Shown here: positions 45,875-54,069 of the stretch, in pieces
Layout: each line of letters opens with the position of its first letter
Position numbering within the stretch: the stretch's first letter is position 1
DNA from: an uncultured Oscillibacter sp.
Lineage (GTDB): Bacteria; Bacillota; Clostridia; Oscillospirales; Oscillospiraceae
DNA: 64,000 nucleotides
Assembly: GCA_910587705.1 (NCBI GenBank)
Contig: CAJUMX010000004.1
Coordinates: forward strand, 1 to 64,000
Direction: 5' to 3'
The notes under the pieces: model-generated
Database searches by the model: none
The model's input: only the letters and a program-made list of their open reading frames with translations
Told to the model about the DNA's origin: nothing
Translations under genes and position numbers: made by a program

Positions 45875-46586
45875 CGCGGTTCACCTCAAAGCGGTAGCCC
45901 TTTCCCCAGACAGTCCGCACCCGCCGGGGGGTCTGCGGGTCTTCCTCAATCTTGACCCTCAATTTTCGGATATGTACCATAACGGTGCCGTTGGAGATAT
46001 AATAATAGGGCTCGTCCCAAATACTCTCATAAATATTCTGGATGGAGAACACTTTCTGCGGTGTTTCCATCAGCAGGCGCAAAATGCGGTATTCGATGTC
46101 CGTCAAATCCACTTCTTTGCCGCTTACCCAAACCTGATTGCTCTCCAGGCTCAGGCGGACCCCATGTGCGGAGAGAATGTTGTCCCGGCTCAAAGTTCCG
46201 GCTTGGGCCTTGCCCCGGTAGACGCAGTACCGCCGCAGCAGGGCCTTTACCCGGGCGATCAGCTCCGCATAGGAAAAGGGCTTCGCCAGATAATCGTCGC
46301 CTCCGGCGGTGAGACCCACCAGTTTGTCGGATTCCTGGGCCTTGGCCGTTAAAAAGAGAATGGGGACGGCAGAGGTTTTGCGAATTTCCTCGCAGACCCG
46401 GAGGCCGGAGAGGCCGGGCATCATGACATCCAAAATCACCAAGTCCACCGAGGCGTTCAGCAGCTCCAAGGCCCTCTGGCCGCTTTCGGCCTCTAAAATA
46501 GCGTAGCTCTCCCCGGCAAGGAGAATGCGGATGCCCTCCCGGATATCGTTGTCGTCGTCTACAACCAGAATGGTTTGTGTATTCAT
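45861..46586 (-). CDS. Response regulator 1 (OmpR/VanR-like)
   Basis: 241 residues: a receiver domain with VDDDNDI, phospho-acceptor LVILDVMMPG (Asp near 54) and the conserved Lys in LAKPFS, then an OmpR winged helix (IQNIYESIWDEPYYY, VRTVWGKGYRFE). It is closely similar to response regulator 2, most of all in the recognition-helix region TVMVHIRKLR/TVMVHIRNIR, so they may share DNA sites. Confidence 0.95.
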   Translation of the reverse strand: MNTQTILVVDDDNDIREGIRILLAGESYAILEAESGQRALELLNASVDLVILDVMMPGLSGLRVCEEIRKTSAVPILFLTAKAQESDKLVGLTAGGDDYLAKPFSYAELIARVKALLRRYCVYRGKAQAGTLSRDNILSAHGVRLSLESNQVWVSGKEVDLTDIEYRILRLLMETPQKVFSIQNIYESIWDEPYYYISNGTVMVHIRKLRVKIEEDPQTPRRVRTVWGKGYRFEVNRDVEA

Positions 46587-46620
46587 AGCGGTCAGCCTGC
46601 TTCCTGTCTTAAGATGCGGG

Positions 46621-46653
46621 GATACCTCCCGCGCCTGAAGCGTGGGAGGTATC
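46621..46653 (-). repeat. Inverted repeat upstream of response regulator 1
   Basis: 10-bp perfect arms GATACCTCCC / GGGAGGTATC around 13 bases, between the Lys-rich lipoprotein gene and the regulator gene; no T-run. A single TCTTAAG occurs beside it (about 46607). Confidence 0.55.
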
Positions 46654-46710
46654 CGCCATTGTTGAGAGGAGAGAAAGAATGAAGAAGAAATCTATATAAA
46701 AAGCGGTCCG

Positions 46711-47472
46711 TTACTTCCCGCTGTTAACAGTGGGGGCCTTACCGGGGGCAGGTGCATTTTTATCAACGGAAGGGGCCTTTACGGAGGGCTTCTTCGCATC
46801 TGCCTTTTTGGCCGCAGAGGTCTTCTTCTCCATACCCTTCGCGGCGGAGCCCGCGTCCTTCTTTTCCGTGCCCTTCACGGCGGAGCTCTGATTTCCCTGG
46901 TTCACTGCGGGCGTCTTGCCGGGAGCGGTGGACGCAGGCTGCTTAGCGGCGGGCGCATCGGGCTTCCGAACGGGATTTTTCTGGACTGTAGTCTTCTGGG
47001 TGCCGGACTTTTTCTGAGACCCCTTCTGCTGGGTGAGGTCCTTCTTCGGGGCCTTCTTTTTCTTGGCGGTTTTCTTCGCCGCTCCACCCTTGCCGTCTTC
47101 ATTGGTTTCCGCTTTTTCCGTGCCCTTGGAGTCCTTTTTTGCAATGTCTTCAGAGGCGGGGGTCTTGGAACCCTCCTTATCCTTAACGGAGGTATCCTTG
47201 AGGGCCGGGTCCTCGCCGGGATCCGCAGCGGGCTGCCTGGCAGCGGGAGCGTCGTCCTTCTTGGCAAGGTCCTCCTTCAAAGAGGGGGAGCCCTTGTTGT
47301 CTGTGGAAGGCTTTTTGCTGGTTTTTTTGGTCTCCACCTGCTGGCTCTGTTTTGGAGCGTCTTTCCCGGCGCCCGGTTGTGTGCCCCCGCTTCCGCAGGC
47401 GGTCAGGGATGTGGCGCAGACCATCACGGCCAATGCGATGGCGGCGGCGCTTTTGAACTTCTCGTTTTTCAT
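46711..47472 (-). CDS. Lys/Ala/Pro-rich lipoprotein
   Basis: 253 residues: a lipobox (SLTACGS, Cys26) followed by about 225 residues of low-complexity, Lys-rich sequence (AKKTAKKKKAPKKD, GTEKKDAGSAAKGMEKK). It is highly basic and probably disordered, so it may lie along anionic wall polymers or membrane lipids. No enzyme domain. It lies between the regulated promoter 2 and the regulator 1/kinase 1 pair. Confidence 0.75.
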   Translation of the reverse strand: MKNEKFKSAAAIALAVMVCATSLTACGSGGTQPGAGKDAPKQSQQVETKKTSKKPSTDNKGSPSLKEDLAKKDDAPAARQPAADPGEDPALKDTSVKDKEGSKTPASEDIAKKDSKGTEKAETNEDGKGGAAKKTAKKKKAPKKDLTQQKGSQKKSGTQKTTVQKNPVRKPDAPAAKQPASTAPGKTPAVNQGNQSSAVKGTEKKDAGSAAKGMEKKTSAAKKADAKKPSVKAPSVDKNAPAPGKAPTVNSGK

Positions 47473-47511
47473 GTTTAGTACTTCCTTTCGTTTCGTCGTT
47501 TTAGGGATACC

Positions 47512-47625
47512 TTAACGCTCGTGTCCCGAAAGGAGCCAGAGACCTGCGAGGAGCAAAAGCGGAACCGCCAAAGCCAGTCCAAGCAAAGACCAATTTCTGA
47601 GGGTTCTTTTTTTCTCGTCGTTCAT
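47512..47625 (-). CDS. 37-residue single-pass membrane protein
   Basis: A small protein, MNDEKKRTLRNW followed by one hydrophobic helix (SLLGLALAVPLLLLAGLWLL) and SGHER. AAAGGAAG lies 8-10 bases ahead of the ATG. It is the first gene behind promoter 2 and precedes the Lys-rich lipoprotein. Small one-pass proteins next to two-component systems can modulate the kinase; this is inference only. Confidence 0.7.
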   Translation of the reverse strand: MNDEKKRTLRNWSLLGLALAVPLLLLAGLWLLSGHER

Positions 47626-47681
47626 GTACGGACTTCCTTTCGTCTGGTTGTTCAGGAGCCTTGGTGTTCCTGATGCTTCAC

Positions 47682-47736
47682 AGTCTAAAGGGAAGTTCTT
47701 AAGATTTTAGGACTAAAGTTCTTAAAGAATCTTAAG
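47682..47736 (-). promoter_or_regulatory. Response-regulator-type promoter 2
   Basis: Minus strand: CTTAAGATTCTTTAAGAACT (47736-47717), 29 bases, TAGACT (47687-47682). A further CTTAAGAACTT occurs inside the spacer. It serves the 37-residue protein and the Lys-rich lipoprotein. Confidence 0.7.
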
Positions 47737-48088
47737 TTTGCCGGAGGGGCTGAAGGAAGGCCTGGCAGGTGGGTTCGGCAACCTGAGCGAAGTCGATAAA
47801 CGCCAGGTCTGTTTGAAGAGCTTCCCTCAGCAGTTCTGTGATCCTCGCCCTGTGCGCCTCTGCAAAGTATGCCGCCTCAGAAAAAAGGCAGAGAACAAAG
47901 GCGGAGCCCTTCAAAGCCCCCTGGACAGCACAGCCGCAGAAAACCTCTTCGTCATATATGGCATACAGATTCTTCTCATAGCACAGCAGATGGAAATAGG
48001 AAATCTTCGTCTGACGGGCGTGAGCCCACATCAGACGGCGGGACTCCATATACTCTTTATGTCCGCCGGCCTTTTCAATTCGCAGCAT
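47732..48088 (-). CDS. Unknown 118-residue protein
   Basis: No family recognised. It reads MLRIEKAGGHKEYMESRRLM with a compact alpha/beta pattern and three Cys in the middle; no signal peptide. AAGGAGG precedes the ATG. It is the only gene behind promoter 3 before promoter 2, so it belongs to the predicted regulon. Confidence 0.6.
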   Translation of the reverse strand: MLRIEKAGGHKEYMESRRLMWAHARQTKISYFHLLCYEKNLYAIYDEEVFCGCAVQGALKGSAFVLCLFSEAAYFAEAHRARITELLREALQTDLAFIDFAQVAEPTCQAFLQPLRQT

Positions 48089-48122
48089 GATAAACCTCCT
48101 TATTTTGGTTTTCTGTCCAATT

Positions 48123-48177
48123 AGGATACGCTGGGATTCTTAAAAGCATATGAACGAAATTCTGAAGATTTCTTAAT
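48123..48177 (-). promoter_or_regulatory. Response-regulator-type promoter 3
   Basis: Minus strand: ATTAAGAAATCTTCAGAATT (48177-48158), 29 bases, TATCCT (48128-48123). Same layout as the other three sites. Confidence 0.7.
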
Positions 48178-48202
48178 GTTCGGCACGGAGGCATCATCCG
48201 CA

Positions 48203-48391
48203 TTGACAATCAGTATGATCGCAGATATAATGGGGATGAACTTAAACAGTTGTGTCACCGGAGGACAGAGCGCCGTAGCGCTCGGGGATCGTAAGCGATT
48301 GCTTGCAGGCCGCATGTCAGATAAGGTGTCGAGTGCGCTCGGATGTTACTTTTATGTAATGTCCGGGTTTTCATTTTTTATGGAGGGTTCT
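48203..48391 (+). promoter_or_regulatory. Promoter and structured 5' leader of the MATE gene
   Basis: TTGACA (48203-48208) and TATAAT (48226-48231), 17-base spacer. The leader of about 155 bases has a perfect GAGCGC-CGTA-GCGCTC hairpin (about 48269-48284) and a second small stem ATCG-TAAG-CGAT. No known riboswitch class is recognised; a cis-acting RNA is possible. Confidence 0.6.
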
Positions 48392-49771
48392 ATGAATTCT
48401 GAGATTTTCGAAAAACTGCCGCCAACACAGCTATTCTTTCGCTGCGCGGTTCCGTCGGCCATTACGATGGTGTTTGGCGCGCTCTACCAGATTGTGGACG
48501 GCGTGTTTGTCGGGCGCTACATCGGACAGGATGCTCTGGCTGCTGTCAACATTATCATGCCGGTCATCTTGGCGGTCTTCGCGTTTTCTAATATGATCGC
48601 CACAGGCGCGTCCGTCAACCTGTCCATCCTCCTGGGAGAAAAGAAGCGGGAAGAAGCCTCCCGCGTATTTACGTTCTCCCTGAAAATGATTTTTCTGCTT
48701 TCCTGTGTGCTTGGAATTTTGGGCGGAATCTTTGCGGAGCCTTTTATCAAATTGATTTCGCCCGGCGCTTCTGAATATGCCATCCGGTACGGGGTGGATT
48801 ATCTGCGCGTATATGCGGGCTTTTCTCCCCTTCTGCTCTTTTATTTCGCAACCGATAATTATCTGCGGGTGTGCGGAAAAGAAACCTTAAGTATGGGGAT
48901 CAACATTGCGACGCAAGCGCTCAATATCGTCCTTGATTTCATCCTGATCGCAGTTTTGGGTCAGGGCGTATGGGCGGCGGCATTCGCAAGCTGCGCCGCC
49001 ATGGCCCTTGGCTCGCTGACCACTCTTTTGCTTTTCAAAAACAAACGGATGGACCTTTACTATACGGGCGGCGGTATCTCCTCCGCCAAATTCCTGCGTA
49101 TCCTGGCCAACGGCTCCAGCGAATTTTTCAGCAACATTTCATCGTCCATCATGTCCGTTATTTTGAATCTCTTTCTGCTGAAATTCGGCGGTACGACAGC
49201 GGTGGCGGCGTTCTCTGTAGTGATGTACGTTGACAGTATAGTAGGAATGATAAACTTTGGCGTCTGCGACGCGCTCCAACCGGCAATCAGTTACTGCTAC
49301 GGCGCGGGACTCATGGAGCGGGTAAGGGCGATTTTCCGCCGTGTTCTGGCGGCAGTCACAATTACCTCATTGATCGCATTTATCTTTATGTGGTTTGCAG
49401 GGCCATCTGTCGCGCCGCTCTTTATCAAACAGGAGGACGCCGGACTTTTGAATGTCAGTATTACTGCGATCAAACTATTTTCTTTTTCCTATTTGACAGG
49501 CTGGGCGGATATGTGCTTCTCTTCCTTCTTCACAGCGCTTGACCGGCCCGCTCGTTCGCTGCTGGTATCCTTCTTTGGAACCCTTGTGTTTCCTGTCGCA
49601 TTTTTATTCATTCTATCGTCCATATGGCAGTTGAACGGCATCTGGCTAATGCCAGCGGTTGCAGGCGCCGCAAGCGGGGGGCTTACAATTGTTCTGGCCT
49701 CGACAATGAAAACTGAAAAAAGCGTGGCACGGCATCCGCAGAAGGGTCACAGGAACGCTGATGCTCCGTAA
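48392..49771 (+). CDS. MATE-family multidrug exporter
   Basis: 459 residues, about 12 membrane helices in two related halves, with the MATE pattern near the start (PSAITMVFGALYQIVDGVFV) and at the half-way point (SEFFSNISSSIMSVILN). Exports cationic drugs or metabolites by Na+ or H+ antiport. The ATG at 48392 follows TGGAGGG; the frame is open to 48176 but that part is promoter and leader. It is the only plus-strand gene between the two two-component systems. Confidence 0.93.
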   Translation: MNSEIFEKLPPTQLFFRCAVPSAITMVFGALYQIVDGVFVGRYIGQDALAAVNIIMPVILAVFAFSNMIATGASVNLSILLGEKKREEASRVFTFSLKMIFLLSCVLGILGGIFAEPFIKLISPGASEYAIRYGVDYLRVYAGFSPLLLFYFATDNYLRVCGKETLSMGINIATQALNIVLDFILIAVLGQGVWAAAFASCAAMALGSLTTLLLFKNKRMDLYYTGGGISSAKFLRILANGSSEFFSNISSSIMSVILNLFLLKFGGTTAVAAFSVVMYVDSIVGMINFGVCDALQPAISYCYGAGLMERVRAIFRRVLAAVTITSLIAFIFMWFAGPSVAPLFIKQEDAGLLNVSITAIKLFSFSYLTGWADMCFSSFFTALDRPARSLLVSFFGTLVFPVAFLFILSSIWQLNGIWLMPAVAGAASGGLTIVLASTMKTEKSVARHPQKGHRNADAP

Positions 49772-49818
49772 CTGGAAGACGGCGGCAGAGGAGCACCCTC
49801 TGCCGCCGCTTTATTGTG

Positions 49819-51156
49819 CTATATACGCGGTATATCCTGAGCCTCCGTCAGCGGCAGCGCCACCGTTACCCGGAACTGCCCGTCCGTTTCTTCCGCATGA
49901 AAGATCCCGCCGTGATACTGGAGAATCCGGCGGCAGGTATCCAGTCCGATGTTGGTGCTCTCCTTTTTGTTCCGCTGAGGGGAAACGGCATTGGAAAGCT
50001 CCAGCCGCGCCGTATCACCCTCCCGCCGGCAGATTAATCGTAGGGGCCGCGTCCGGTCTGCATACTTTCGAAGGTTGGAATACAGGTTATCAAAGGCCCG
50101 GCGGATCAGGTCCAGATTGACCTGCACCGCTCCTTTCAGTTCTCCAAAATCGCAATCCACGGAAAATCCCTCGTTTTCCAGGGAAAAAGCGTATTCTCCC
50201 CAGAACTGCTGAAACAGCCCGTCCGCGTCTGCCGTCTCCATGTCCGGCTGCTCCCATTCGGAGGAGTAGACCAGAAAATACTCAAACAGCTTGTCCGCCA
50301 TGTCCTTGATCTGGAGCGTCTTGCCAAGGCTCTGACGGATGAAATGCTGCAATTGTGCCTCATTCTGATACTTCCCGCGGTCCAGCAGCTCCAGATACCC
50401 AAGCAGGGAAGTCAGCGGCGTCCGCAGGTCATGGGACATGGCCGTCACCAGCTGGGAGTTGGCGGAGCGCATCTGGTCCTCCGCCTCCTGGTGGGCCAGA
50501 ATGGAACGGCGCATCTGGTCCACGCCGGCGGCCAGCTCCCCCAATTCGTCCCCGCCCTTTACGGTGACGGGATACTTCAAGTCTCCCCCCGCCAGAATAT
50601 CCAGCTCCCGCTTCAAACGCTTGATGTCCCGGAGCTTCCGGTGAACAAAGGCGATGAAGCACAGGGAAAACACCGCAAAGGAAATCAGGCCGGAGAGGAT
50701 CGCGGCCCAATAATAGAGAATATCCTCGGCGTAGTAATACAGAAACGCCCGCGTTTCCGTTCCGTCGCCCAGAACCAGGGCGTATTCTCTGTCGGGACTT
50801 TCCCATGCGGGATCAAACTCCTCCAAAGCAGGCTCTTCTTTACCGGAGACAGATGAATCATAGAGAACCGCGTCATTTTGATAAATCGTAAGAGCTACCT
50901 GATCTCCTTGGCTGCACCACAGGTTCAGCCGGTGGAGATTTTTTGCCGTCACCTGTTCCCGCGTCACATAACTCTGGAGGCTCTGAAACTGCTGGTCCAC
51001 CATTTTGTCCATGAAGGCTTCACTGTACACGGTCCTGTCCAAAACCTGCGTGCTCAGAGCAAAGCAAAGGAAAAACACCGATGCCGCCGCCAGCAGGGAC
51101 AGCAGCACGCCGCCAAGCAGCTGGGCGCTGAGGCTCCCGGATATGCGCTTACTCAA
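49819..51156 (-). CDS. Sensor histidine kinase 2 (VanS-like)
   Basis: 445 residues with the same layout as kinase 1: two helices (about 13-35 and 150-170) around an extracytoplasmic loop, HAMP, phospho-acceptor MSHDLRTPLTSLLGYLELL, and an ATPase domain (AFDNLYSNLRKYAD, NIGLDTCRRILQYHGG). It overlaps response regulator 2 by eight bases. Confidence 0.93.
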   Translation of the reverse strand: MSKRISGSLSAQLLGGVLLSLLAAASVFFLCFALSTQVLDRTVYSEAFMDKMVDQQFQSLQSYVTREQVTAKNLHRLNLWCSQGDQVALTIYQNDAVLYDSSVSGKEEPALEEFDPAWESPDREYALVLGDGTETRAFLYYYAEDILYYWAAILSGLISFAVFSLCFIAFVHRKLRDIKRLKRELDILAGGDLKYPVTVKGGDELGELAAGVDQMRRSILAHQEAEDQMRSANSQLVTAMSHDLRTPLTSLLGYLELLDRGKYQNEAQLQHFIRQSLGKTLQIKDMADKLFEYFLVYSSEWEQPDMETADADGLFQQFWGEYAFSLENEGFSVDCDFGELKGAVQVNLDLIRRAFDNLYSNLRKYADRTRPLRLICRREGDTARLELSNAVSPQRNKKESTNIGLDTCRRILQYHGGIFHAEETDGQFRVTVALPLTEAQDIPRI

Positions 51157-51841
51157 TACGGTACCCCTTTCCCCAGACCGTGCGGATGGTCCGGCAGTTC
51201 TGAGGATCGTCCCCCAGCTTGCGGCGGATGTTGCGGATATGGACCATCACCGTGTTATTGGATGTGTAGAAATACGGCTCGTTCCAGACGCTCTCGTAGA
51301 TGTTCTGCGCGGAGAACACCTTTTTCTGGTGTCCTGCCAGCAAGAGGAGAATCCGGTATTCCGTGTCCGTCAGGGAAACCTCTTTTCCGTCCACACAGAC
51401 CCGGCACTGTCCGGGATCGATCTCAATATTACCGCAGCAGCGGATGACGCCGCTTTCGCTCTGCTTCGCCCCGTAGACGTAGTAGCGGCGCAGCATAGCC
51501 TTGACACGGGAAATCAGCTCCGTATAGGAAAAGGGCTTCACCAGGTAGTCATCCCCGCCCACGGAGAAGCCCATGGTCTTGTCGGAGTCCTGCCCTTTGG
51601 CGGTCAGGAACAGGACAGGCACAGCCGAACGCCGCCGGATTTCCGCACACACGGCGTAGCCCCCCAAGCCGGGCATCATAACGTCCAAAATCACCAGATC
51701 CACAGAGCCGTCCAGCAGCTCCAGAACCTCCCCTCCGCTGGACGCCTCCGCCACTGTATAGCCCTCGCTGGTCAAAAGCAGCCGAAGGACCTCGCGAATC
51801 TCCGGGTCATCGTCGGCAAACAGGATCTTCTTCGTTTCCAA
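51149..51841 (-). CDS. Response regulator 2 (OmpR/VanR-like)
   Basis: About 230 residues: a receiver domain (FADDDPEIREV, LVILDVMMPGLGG, VKPFSYTE) and an OmpR winged helix (AQNIYESVWNEPYFY, IRTVWGKGYRIE). Start taken as the TTG at 51841, 9 bases after GGGAGG; an ATG at 51862 is the alternative. It is divergent from the phospholipid operon, whose promoter carries a perfect tandem repeat of the predicted site. Confidence 0.94.
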   Translation of the reverse strand: METKKILFADDDPEIREVLRLLLTSEGYTVAEASSGGEVLELLDGSVDLVILDVMMPGLGGYAVCAEIRRRSAVPVLFLTAKGQDSDKTMGFSVGGDDYLVKPFSYTELISRVKAMLRRYYVYGAKQSESGVIRCCGNIEIDPGQCRVCVDGKEVSLTDTEYRILLLLAGHQKKVFSAQNIYESVWNEPYFYTSNNTVMVHIRNIRRKLGDDPQNCRTIRTVWGKGYRIE

Positions 51842-51922
51842 AACGCGGCGCCTCCCACACATGAATTGCTATACGGCTATTATAGTGGCTGGCTGGGGAA
51901 TTTGGTAGGGCAGAATTGTAAA

Positions 51923-51977
51923 CTTCAGAATTCTTCAGAATTTTCCCCGGTAAATCTTTAGAAACAGCCGCTATACT
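51923..51977 (+). promoter_or_regulatory. Response-regulator-type promoter 4, of the phospholipid operon
   Basis: Perfect tandem 10-mer CTTCAGAATT x2 (51923-51942), then exactly 29 bases, then TATACT (51972-51977). No good -35 hexamer is present, as expected for an activator-dependent promoter. Confidence 0.8.
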
Positions 51978-52028
51978 GGCCCTGTTTGAAGCACATTCCA
52001 AACCAAGCATTACAACAGGAGGATGCTT

Positions 52029-52607
52029 ATGGAGCAAAACGCCGAAAAGCTGAAACGAATTTTGACCTACACTCTGATTTTTCTGCTTCTGTTTTCAGGA
52101 ATCTTTCTTGTAAGAGCCTATTTCCAAGGCCATTTCAATTCCCCGGAATCCCTGCGGACCTACATCAGCGCCTTCGGCGTATTCGCTCCGCTGATTTTGA
52201 CCGCCATTCAGGCGATCCAGGTCATCCTGCCTGTGCTGCCGGGCTTTCTGGGCTGTATTGTAGGGGCGGGGATGTTCGGCGCGGCGGGAGCCTTCTGGTG
52301 CAATTACATTGGCATCAGCGCTGGGTCTATTATCGCCTTCCTACTGGCCCGCCGCTACGGTACAGGTCTGGTACAAAAAATGGTACCCATGGAAAAATAT
52401 CAGTCCTGTGTGGAGTGGGTCAACCGGAAGAAAAGCTACACAGCCGTGCTGTCCCTTGCCATTCTCCTGCCCCTGGCCCCGGACGATTTCCTGTGTTACT
52501 TCTCCGGACTCACCGGGATGTCTGCCAAACGCTTCGTCTGGATCATCGTATTGGCCAAGCCCTGGTGCATTCTGGCCTACAGTATCTTTTTCGCTTATTT
52601 TGTTTGA
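52029..52607 (+). CDS. TVP38/TMEM64 (VTT-domain) membrane protein
   Basis: 192 residues with the VTT/SNARE-associated pattern: helices at about 13-33 and 50-70, the re-entrant GFLGCIVGAGMFGAAGAF, and AILLPLAPDDFLCYFSGLTG. VTT proteins include lipid scramblases and DedA transporters for undecaprenyl phosphate and phosphatidylethanolamine. The ATG at 52029 follows AGGAGG by 6 bases. First gene of the lipid operon; its position suggests a role in moving the lipid made by the next two enzymes. Confidence 0.85.
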   Translation: MEQNAEKLKRILTYTLIFLLLFSGIFLVRAYFQGHFNSPESLRTYISAFGVFAPLILTAIQAIQVILPVLPGFLGCIVGAGMFGAAGAFWCNYIGISAGSIIAFLLARRYGTGLVQKMVPMEKYQSCVEWVNRKKSYTAVLSLAILLPLAPDDFLCYFSGLTGMSAKRFVWIIVLAKPWCILAYSIFFAYFV

Positions 52608-52627
52608 ATTTGAGGGAGGATTTTATC

Positions 52628-53251
52628 ATGTTGGGAGTCTACAATTACACGGTTCTGCTCACCTACTTCGGAATGCTGACGGCCTTCACAGGCGTTTCCC
52701 TGGCGCTCCGGGGCGACATACAGGGGGCGCTGTCCTGTCTGATGCTCTCCGGCGTCTGCGATATGTTTGACGGAAAAATCGCTTCCACCAAAAAAGACCG
52801 GACCGTTCGGGAAAAACGATTCGGCATCCAGATCGACTCCCTTAGCGATTTGATCTGCTTCGGCGTCCTCCCGGCGGTCATCGTCTACACCGCCTGCGGG
52901 AAAAGCGAGGCCGTCTTCTACATAACCGGGTTCTACCTGCTCTGCGCACTGATCCGCCTGGCCTGGTTCAACGTGGACGAGGAGGAGCGGCAAACCAGTT
53001 CCAGCGGCCCCAGGGAGGTCTATTACGGCCTGCCCGTCACCACCGCCGCGCTGATTGTCCCCGCTTTGATGGGGCTGTGCCGCCTCTGGCGCTGGCCCTT
53101 GCAGATTCTGGCCCCCTCTGTCCTGCTGGTCATGGGCGGGCTGTTCCTGACGCCCTTCCCCTTGAAAAAGCCCGCGCTGTTCGGGAAAATCGGGATGCTG
53201 CTCTGGGGCGGCGGGTCCTTCCTGCTTCTGCTGGCGGGGGTGGACCTGTGA
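52628..53251 (+). CDS. pssA: CDP-diacylglycerol-serine O-phosphatidyltransferase
   Basis: 207 residues, about six helices, with the CDP-alcohol phosphotransferase motif laid out over residues 45-77: DMFDGKIA ... RFGIQIDSLSD (D-x2-DG-x2-A ... G-x3-D-x3-D). Together with the adjacent decarboxylase the substrate is most likely serine, giving phosphatidylserine. Its stop overlaps the GTG start of psd. Confidence 0.88.
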   Translation: MLGVYNYTVLLTYFGMLTAFTGVSLALRGDIQGALSCLMLSGVCDMFDGKIASTKKDRTVREKRFGIQIDSLSDLICFGVLPAVIVYTACGKSEAVFYITGFYLLCALIRLAWFNVDEEERQTSSSGPREVYYGLPVTTAALIVPALMGLCRLWRWPLQILAPSVLLVMGGLFLTPFPLKKPALFGKIGMLLWGGGSFLLLLAGVDL

Positions 53252-54069
53252 GCGGCAGCTCTCCCGCTGTCCGTCTTCTGTACGGAACAGTGCCGGGGCG
53301 GATGCTTTTGAAGCTGATCCTGTTCAGCCGGGCCGACCGGCTGGCGGTACGGTTTCTTCACTCCTCCCTCTCCCGCCCTATGGTGGGCTGGTATGTACGG
53401 CGGCATAATATCCCACTGGAAAACTGGCGGTCCTTCCGCTCCTTCCGGGAGTTCTTCATCCGGCGACGGCCAAACGGCCCCGTTGATATGGAACCCGGCC
53501 ATCTGATCAGTCCCTGCGACGGCTGGCTCAGTGCCTGGCCTATCCGGGAGGACAGCAGTTTTTTCATTAAGCGCTCCCATTACCGTCTGAAAGATCTGGT
53601 GCAGGATGAAGAGCTGGCCCGGGAGTTCCAGGGCGGCGATTGCCTGATTTTCCGGCTCTGCCCCTCGGACTATCACCGTTACTGCTACATCGACGACGGC
53701 TACCACCGAAAATGCAACTGCATCCCCGGCACGCTTCACAGTGTTCAGCCAATCGCCTGTGAGACATACCCGGTTTATGTTCTCAACCGCCGCTGCTGGA
53801 CGCTTCTGGTCACGGAGCATTTCGGTCCGGTGATCCAGGCGGAGATCGGGGCTCTGGTTGTCGGCGGCATCGTGAATGAGCGGGAACATACCCGGTTTCA
53901 CAAGGGTATGGAAAAAGGGCATTTTGAACCGGCGGGGTCCACCATCCTTCTCCTGTTTCAAAAAGATCGCATTCGGCTTTTGCCGGACTTGAGAGACGTT
54001 CTGGCCCACGGCGGGGAGCACCGGGTCACCCAGGGAATGTGCATTGGAATGCAGGAGGGACTGTCATGA
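53248..54069 (+). CDS. psd: Phosphatidylserine decarboxylase
   Basis: 273 residues. The self-cleaving pyruvoyl site is the GST in PAGSTILLLFQ near the C-terminus (family: LGST or similar), and the family His/Asp region ISPCDGWLSAW and FRLCPSDYHRYCYIDDG is present. It makes phosphatidylethanolamine from phosphatidylserine on the membrane. GTG start at 53248, overlapping the pssA stop; stop overlaps the PAP2 start. Confidence 0.93.
   Translation: MSGSSPAVRLLYGTVPGRMLLKLILFSRADRLAVRFLHSSLSRPMVGWYVRRHNIPLENWRSFRSFREFFIRRRPNGPVDMEPGHLISPCDGWLSAWPIREDSSFFIKRSHYRLKDLVQDEELAREFQGGDCLIFRLCPSDYHRYCYIDDGYHRKCNCIPGTLHSVQPIACETYPVYVLNRRCWTLLVTEHFGPVIQAEIGALVVGGIVNEREHTRFHKGMEKGHFEPAGSTILLLFQKDRIRLLPDLRDVLAHGGEHRVTQGMCIGMQEGLS

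Noticed and set aside
47033..47515. 160-codon plus-strand frame with hydrophobic residues opposite the Lys-rich lipoprotein
   Set aside because: Lys codons read in reverse give Phe/Leu; the apparent membrane protein is an artefact of the low-complexity gene.
48176..48391. N-terminal extension of the MATE protein (72 codons)
   Set aside because: This stretch contains a perfect TTGACA/TATAAT promoter and ends at a ribosome-binding site for the ATG at 48392.
51986..52627. N-terminal extension of PssA through the VTT gene
   Set aside because: It overlaps the VTT gene in another frame; PssA homology starts at the ATG at 52628 behind GGGAGGA.
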